This document shows positions 59,521-64,000 of a DNA stretch of 64,000 nucleotides, in pieces; the stretch's first letter is position 1; the number at the start of each line of letters is the position of its first letter. This DNA is from Sphingomonas ginsenosidivorax (GTDB lineage: Bacteria; Pseudomonadota; Alphaproteobacteria; Sphingomonadales; Sphingomonadaceae). The position numbers were made by a program, and so were the translations under genes. The stretch spans positions 2,545,001 through 2,609,000 of the forward strand of contig NZ_VOQR01000001.1 in the NCBI RefSeq assembly GCF_007995065.1, read 5' to 3'. The notes beneath the pieces are model-generated. The model saw only the letters and a list, made by a program, of their open reading frames with translations. It searched no databases and was not told where the DNA came from.

Positions 59521-59602
59521 CGTCACCCCAGCGAAGGCTGGGGTCTCGTGCGGCAAGCGCGCGCTTTGTAACGGGGAGATCCCAGCCTGCGCTGGGATGA
59601 CG
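59521..59602. repeat. Palindromic element, family C variant (copy 7), inside the nuo operon
   Basis: CGTCACCCCAGCGAAGGCTG-GGGT on the left and ATCCCAGCCTGCGCTGGGAT-GACGG on the right. The hairpin loops differ from the other family C copies (GCGAAGGC, GCCTGCGC), but the CGTCA and TGACGG ends are kept. It lies in the nuoI-nuoJ gap. Confidence 0.85.
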
Positions 59603-59629
59603 GAGTGTCGGGACTTCATGCGGGGTCGC

Positions 59630-60115
59630 CTACCGGTACGGCGCATCGGCGGCAAGGTTCGCCGCGATGGCGCTTTCCCAGCGGTCGCCGTTATCGAGCA
59701 GCTTCGACTTGTCGTAGATCAGCTCTTCGCGCGTCTCGGTCGAGAATTCGTAGTTCGGCCCCTCGACGATCGCATCGACCGGGCACGCTTCCGCACAGAG
59801 CCCGCAATAGATGCACTTGGTCATGTCGATGTCGTAGCGCGTCGTGCGGCGGCTGCCGTCGTCGCGCGGCTCGGCCTCGATCGTGATCGCCTGGGCCGGG
59901 CACACCGCCTCGCACAGCTTGCACGCGATGCAGCGTTCCTCACCGTTCGGATAGCGGCGCAGCGCATGCTCGCCGCGGAACCGCGGGCTGACCGGGTTGC
60001 GCTCGTAGGGATAGTTGATCGTCGCCTTTTCCTTGAAGAAATAGCGAAGCGTCAGCGCGTGCGCCTTCACGAATTCCCACAGGGTGAACGACTTGATGAT
60101 CTGAGCGACGCTCAT
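59630..60115 (-). CDS. nuoI: NADH-quinone oxidoreductase subunit I
   Basis: The 161-residue protein starts [38 protein letters not shown]. It carries two 4Fe-4S motifs, [17 protein letters not shown] and [17 protein letters not shown], which hold clusters N6a and N6b that pass electrons toward N2. Its start overlaps the nuoH stop by four bases. Confidence 0.97.
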   Translation of the reverse strand: MSVAQIIKSFTLWEFVKAHALTLRYFFKEKATINYPYERNPVSPRFRGEHALRRYPNGEERCIACKLCEAVCPAQAITIEAEPRDDGSRRTTRYDIDMTKCIYCGLCAEACPVDAIVEGPNYEFSTETREELIYDKSKLLDNGDRWESAIAANLAADAPYR

Positions 60116-61164
60116 GAACCCACTCCAACGCGCGTCAGCATGAGATAGCCCGACACGAGGAAAACCCAGAACAGCGATACCGGCAGGAAGATCTTCCAGC
60201 CCAGCCGCATCAGCTGGTCGTAACGATAGCGCGGCACGGTCGCCTTCACCCAGCTGAACAGGAAGAAGAAGAACAGCATCTTGGCGAACAGCCAGATGAT
60301 GCCGGGCACGTAGTAGAGCGGCGCCCAGTCGACCGGGGGCAGATAGCCGCCCCAGAACAGGATCGCGTTGAGCGCGCACATCAGGATGACGTTGGCGTAC
60401 TCACCGAGCCAGAACAGCGCGAACGACATCGACGAATATTCGGTCTGGTACCCGGCGACGAGCTCGCTCTCCGCCTCGGTCAGATCGAACGGCGCGCGCT
60501 GCGTCTCGGCCAGACTTGAGATGAAGAACATCACCGCCATCGGGAACAGCAGCGGGTTGAGGACATTGCCGTTCAGGTGGAGATAGACGTTGGTCTGCGC
60601 GAGCACGATGCCCGACAGGTTGAACGTCCCCGACCACAGCACGACCGAGATCAGGATGAAGCCGATCGCGACCTCGTAGGACACCATCTGCGCGGCAGCA
60701 CGAAGCGCCGAGTAGAAGGGGTATTTCGAGTTCGACGCCCAGCCCGACAGGATCACGCCGTAGACGCCGAGCGACGAGGCCGCGAGCACGTATAGCAGAC
60801 CGACATTGATGTCGGCGAGCACGACGCCGGTCTGGAACGGCACCACCGCCCAAACGATCAGCGCGACGGTGAAGGTGATGATCGGCGCGAGCAGGAACAA
60901 AGTCCGGTTGGCGGCCGCAGGGACGATCGTCTCCTGCAGGAACACCTTCAAGCCGTCGGCGAAGCTCTGCAGCAGACCGAACGGGCCGACCACGTTGGGG
61001 CCGCGACGCAGCGCCATCGCCGCCCAGATCTTGCGGTCGGCATAGATGATCATCGCGACCGCGAGCATCAGCGGCAGCGCGATCACGAGGATGCCGATGA
61101 TCGTCGCGACGAACCACGCCCAGCCATAGGACAGGCCGACGGTATCCTGGAAGAAGCTGGTCAT
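60112..61164 (-). CDS. nuoH: NADH-quinone oxidoreductase subunit H
   Basis: The 350-residue membrane protein is the quinone-site subunit. It has eight or nine helices, with [28 protein letters not shown] and the Glu-rich loop ([42 protein letters not shown]), which are the strongest family signatures. It couples quinone reduction to proton translocation. It overlaps both nuoG and nuoI by four bases. Confidence 0.97.
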   Translation of the reverse strand: MTSFFQDTVGLSYGWAWFVATIIGILVIALPLMLAVAMIIYADRKIWAAMALRRGPNVVGPFGLLQSFADGLKVFLQETIVPAAANRTLFLLAPIITFTVALIVWAVVPFQTGVVLADINVGLLYVLAASSLGVYGVILSGWASNSKYPFYSALRAAAQMVSYEVAIGFILISVVLWSGTFNLSGIVLAQTNVYLHLNGNVLNPLLFPMAVMFFISSLAETQRAPFDLTEAESELVAGYQTEYSSMSFALFWLGEYANVILMCALNAILFWGGYLPPVDWAPLYYVPGIIWLFAKMLFFFFLFSWVKATVPRYRYDQLMRLGWKIFLPVSLFWVFLVSGYLMLTRVGVGS

Positions 61165-63155
61165 TCCGCGGCCTCCGCGAAGTCTTCGCCGTGGAGGAGT
61201 TCGGCCGAGCAGCGCTGCATCGTCGGCGATGCGCGGCAGATCGCGTTGGTCAGGTAGAAGTCCTTGATCGGATAGCCGGCCAGGACGCCCTCACCCTTGG
61301 TGTCGAGCGACGGCATCTGCCAGTCGAACGTCGCGAGCGCCTGGTGGCGCAGCGCAGGCACCGCCGCGTACATCTCTTCGCGCAGGCCAGCGAGGCTGTC
61401 GAACGACAACGTGTGGCCCAGCACTTCGGAGAGCGCGCGGAAGATCGACCAGTCGTCGCGCGCGTCGCCGGGGGCGAACACCGCGCGCTCGCCCTGCTGG
61501 ACGCGCCCTTCCAGGTTCACCCAGGTGCCCGACTTCTCGGCATAGGTGACGCCCGGCAGGATGACGTCGGCGGCCGCCGCGCCCTTGTCGCCGTGATGGC
61601 CGACGAACACCTTGAAGCCGGCAAACTGGCTGAAGTCGACCTCGTCCGCGCCGAGGAAGAAGCCGAGCTTCGCCCCCATCACGTCGGCGATGCCGCCCTT
61701 CTGCGCATAGCCGAGCATCAGCCCGCCCATCCGCGACGCTGCCATGTGGACGACGTTGAAGCCGTTCCAGCCGTCCTTCACCAGACCCAGCGTGTCGACG
61801 AGCGCGAGTGCTGCGCCGTGGCCGCCCTTGAGCGCACCGCCGCCGACGATGACCATCGGGCGTTCGGCCTTGCCGAACACCTCGGTGACCGCCTCGGGCA
61901 GATTGCCGAGCAGCGCGAGATCGTCGCCGAGCCATTCGACCTTGTAGGTCAGGTCGGTCTCGGGCCCGATCGCGAAGACCTTGGCGCCCTTCTTGATCGC
62001 CTTGCGGATCCGCGTGTTCACCAGCGGCGCTTCCCAGCGCAGGTTGGTGCCGACCAGCAGGATCGCATCCGCACGCTCGGTGCCGGCGATCGTGGTGTTG
62101 AAGTTGACCGCAGCCAGGCTCGACGTGTCGTACGCCATGCCGGTCTGGCGGCCCTCCAGCATCGTCGAGCCCATCTTGGCGAGCAGCGCCTTGGCGGCGA
62201 ACATCGTCTCGCAATCGACCAGGTCGCCGGCGACGGCAGCGACGCTGTTACCCGCGTCGACCGCCTTGATCGCCGCGAACGCCTCGTCCCAGGTCGCGGG
62301 CACGAGCTTGCCGTTCACGCGGACATAGGGCTTGTCAAGACGACGACGGACGAGACCGTCGATCGCATGGCGCGTCTTGTCGGTCGCCCACTCCTCGTTC
62401 ACATCCTCGTTGATCCGCGGCACGCAGCGCAGCACCTGGCGACCACGGCTGTCGAGCCGGATGTTGGTGCCGACCGCGTCCATGACGTCGATCGTCAGCG
62501 TCTTGCGCAGTTCCCACGGACGCGCCTCGAACGCATAGGGCTTCGACGTCAGCGCGCCGACCGGGCACAGATCGACGACGTTGCCCGACAGCTCGCTCTT
62601 GACCGCGTTTTCGAGATACGAGGTGATCTGCATGTCCTCGCCGCGGAAGATCGCACCGATCTCCTCGACGCCCGACACTTCCTCGGCAAAGCGGATGCAG
62701 CGCGTGCACTGGATGCAGCGGGTCATGACCGTCTTCACGATCGGACCCATATACTTCTCGGTGACCGCGCGCTTGTTCTCGTCGTAGCGCGAATGGCCCC
62801 GGCCATAGGCGACCGACTGGTCCTGCAGGTCGCACTCGCCGCCCTGATCGCAGATCGGGCAATCGAGCGGATGGTTGATCAGCAGGAATTCCATGATGCC
62901 CTCGCGGGCATTCTTGACCATCGGCGAGTTGGTGAAGATTTCCTGCTTGTCCGCCGCCGGCAGCGCGCACGACGCCTGCGGCTTGGGCGGACCAGGCTTC
63001 ACCTCGACCAGGCACATCCGGCAGTTGCCGGCGATGCTCAGCCGTTCGTGATAACAGAAACGCGGGATCTCCTTGCCGGCAAGCTCGCACGCCTGCAGCA
63101 CGGTGGCACCCTGCGGCACCTCGATCTCGACGCCATCGACTTTGACTATCGGCAT
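61161..63155 (-). CDS. nuoG: NADH-quinone oxidoreductase subunit G
   Basis: The 664-residue protein starts [27 protein letters not shown]. It has a 2Fe-2S ferredoxin-like N-terminus ([19 protein letters not shown]), the HxxxCxxCxxxxxC motif for N5 ([15 protein letters not shown]), and the 4Fe-4S N4 motif [16 protein letters not shown] with the second half [16 protein letters not shown] molybdopterin-oxidoreductase-like domain without a cofactor follows. It extends the electron chain from NuoE/F. Its start shares one base with the nuoF stop. Confidence 0.97.
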   Translation of the reverse strand: MPIVKVDGVEIEVPQGATVLQACELAGKEIPRFCYHERLSIAGNCRMCLVEVKPGPPKPQASCALPAADKQEIFTNSPMVKNAREGIMEFLLINHPLDCPICDQGGECDLQDQSVAYGRGHSRYDENKRAVTEKYMGPIVKTVMTRCIQCTRCIRFAEEVSGVEEIGAIFRGEDMQITSYLENAVKSELSGNVVDLCPVGALTSKPYAFEARPWELRKTLTIDVMDAVGTNIRLDSRGRQVLRCVPRINEDVNEEWATDKTRHAIDGLVRRRLDKPYVRVNGKLVPATWDEAFAAIKAVDAGNSVAAVAGDLVDCETMFAAKALLAKMGSTMLEGRQTGMAYDTSSLAAVNFNTTIAGTERADAILLVGTNLRWEAPLVNTRIRKAIKKGAKVFAIGPETDLTYKVEWLGDDLALLGNLPEAVTEVFGKAERPMVIVGGGALKGGHGAALALVDTLGLVKDGWNGFNVVHMAASRMGGLMLGYAQKGGIADVMGAKLGFFLGADEVDFSQFAGFKVFVGHHGDKGAAAADVILPGVTYAEKSGTWVNLEGRVQQGERAVFAPGDARDDWSIFRALSEVLGHTLSFDSLAGLREEMYAAVPALRHQALATFDWQMPSLDTKGEGVLAGYPIKDFYLTNAICRASPTMQRCSAELLHGEDFAEAAE

Positions 63156-64000
63156 TATTCGGCAGCTTCCATCATCGGCGCGGTGTCGCTCCCAGAAACG
63201 TGGGCACGTTCGCGGATACGGCGTTCCATCTCGGGGCGGAAATGCTTGATCAGGCCCTGGATCGGCCACGCCGCGGCGTCGCCCAGCGCGCAGATCGAGT
63301 GACCCTCGACCTGCTTGGTGACCTGCTGCAGCATGTCGATCTCGGACAGCTCGGCGTCGCCGGTGCGCATCCGCTCCATCACGCGCCACATCCAGCCAGT
63401 GCCCTCGCGGCACGGCGTGCACTGCCCGCAGCTTTCATGCTTGTAGAAGTAGGAGATGCGGCTGATCGCGCGGACGATGTCGGTCGACTTGTCCATGACG
63501 ATGATCGCCGCAGTGCCGAGGCCCGATCCGACCGCCTTCAGGCCGTCGAAATCCATCGCGCAGTCCATGATCTGCGCGGCGGGAACCAGTGGCACCGAAG
63601 AGCCGCCCGGGATTACCGCGAGCAGATTGTCCCAGCCGCCGCGGATACCGCCGCAATGCGTCTCGATCAGGTCGCGGAACGAGATGCTCATCTCTTCCTC
63701 GACGACGCAGGGCTTGTTCACATGGCCGCTGATCTGGAACAGCTTGGTGCCGCGGTTGTTCTCCGCGCCGAAGCTAGAGAACCAGGCCGCACCGCGCCGC
63801 AGGATCGTCGGGGCGACCGCGATCGATTCGACATTGTTGACCGTAGTCGGGCAGCCATAAAGTCCCGCACCCGCCGGGAACGGAGGTTTCAACCGCGGCT
63901 GGCCCTTCTTGCCCTCGAGGCTCTCGAGCATCGCGGTCTCTTCGCCGCAGATATAGGCGCCCGCGCCACGGTGGACGAACACGTCGAAGTCGTAGCCCGA
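63155..64000 (-). CDS. nuoF: NADH-quinone oxidoreductase subunit F (5' part beyond the window)
   Basis: This is the C-terminal portion of the flavoprotein that oxidises NADH. The frame stays open to the window edge ([30 protein letters not shown] at the edge), so the start lies outside. Motifs: [31 protein letters not shown] (FMN/NADH region) and [19 protein letters not shown], the 4Fe-4S N3 cysteines, followed by [28 protein letters not shown] with the fourth Cys. Its stop TAA shares one base with the nuoG start. Confidence 0.97.
   Translation of the reverse strand, partial: SGYDFDVFVHRGAGAYICGEETAMLESLEGKKGQPRLKPPFPAGAGLYGCPTTVNNVESIAVAPTILRRGAAWFSSFGAENNRGTKLFQISGHVNKPCVVEEEMSISFRDLIETHCGGIRGGWDNLLAVIPGGSSVPLVPAAQIMDCAMDFDGLKAVGSGLGTAAIIVMDKSTDIVRAISRISYFYKHESCGQCTPCREGTGWMWRVMERMRTGDAELSEIDMLQQVTKQVEGHSICALGDAAAWPIQGLIKHFRPEMERRIRERAHVSGSDTAPMMEAAE

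Overview
The window is a dense, high-GC stretch of an alphaproteobacterial chromosome, most likely from a Sphingomonas-type organism. The evidence is the codon use, the many 1- and 4-base gene overlaps, the order nuoF-G-H-I-J-K-L-M-N-birA-coaX-rnj-DUF1467, and many dispersed palindromic repeats in gene gaps. No prophage, insertion sequence with a transposase, CRISPR array, rRNA operon or replication origin is visible. Three tRNA genes are present: Ile2 (CAU), Pro (CGG) and Cys (GCA).

Layout. 0-6 kb: a coiled-coil lipoprotein (cut by the window edge), tRNA-Ile2, a small acidic protein, an exported RidA-family protein, a Tat-type GH3 beta-glucosidase and the molybdate transporter modABC. 6-13 kb: a large GH18-NodB-GT2 fusion protein, lepA and a CsgG/SH3 protein. 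13-23 kb: tRNA-Pro, SRAP peptidase, an AraC regulator with a HIRAN protein, two small exported paralogues, an FAD/NAD(P) protein, a DUF3772-MscS channel, an RTX protein, tRNA-Cys and a Nudix hydrolase. 23-32 kb: two orphan Flp pilins, accA, xerD with two overlapping genes of unknown function, aroK-aroB-DUF2256, DUF423, a KefB/C-type antiporter, an IscU/NifU-like protein and cvpA. 33-43.5 kb: radA, bamB with its TPR neighbour, panB, DUF427, an ArsC-like protein, nadE and a three-gene set consisting of a CDP-alcohol phosphatidyltransferase, inositol-phosphate synthase and a sugar-phosphate nucleotidylyltransferase. 43.5-50 kb: a repeat cluster, a cyclophilin, an FUSC protein, an exonuclease with a BRCT-like tail, a PQQ-type sugar dehydrogenase with DUF2231, and a MarR regulator. 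50-64 kb: DUF1467, rnj, coaX, birA and the nuo operon from nuoN to a truncated nuoF, all on the minus strand.

The most unusual signal is the set of palindromic elements of about 80-125 bp. They fall into three sequence families (A, B and C below). They lie mainly at gene 3' ends, but two sit inside the nuo operon, one is translated in frame inside birA, and one supplies the C-terminus and stop codon of a small gene at 46.9 kb. At two loci (cyclophilin, DUF423) the element alternates with degenerate copies of the 3' end of the adjacent gene, so that a unit of gene tail plus palindrome appears to have been tandemly duplicated. The stems vary in sequence while staying paired, which suggests selection on structure or self-templated change.

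A second point of interest is the inositol gene set at 40.8-43.5 kb. It contains the three activities expected for a CDP-inositol or inositol-phospholipid route. Limits: names are assigned by motif and family recognition from the sequence alone, with no database search, and repeat boundaries are good to a few bases.
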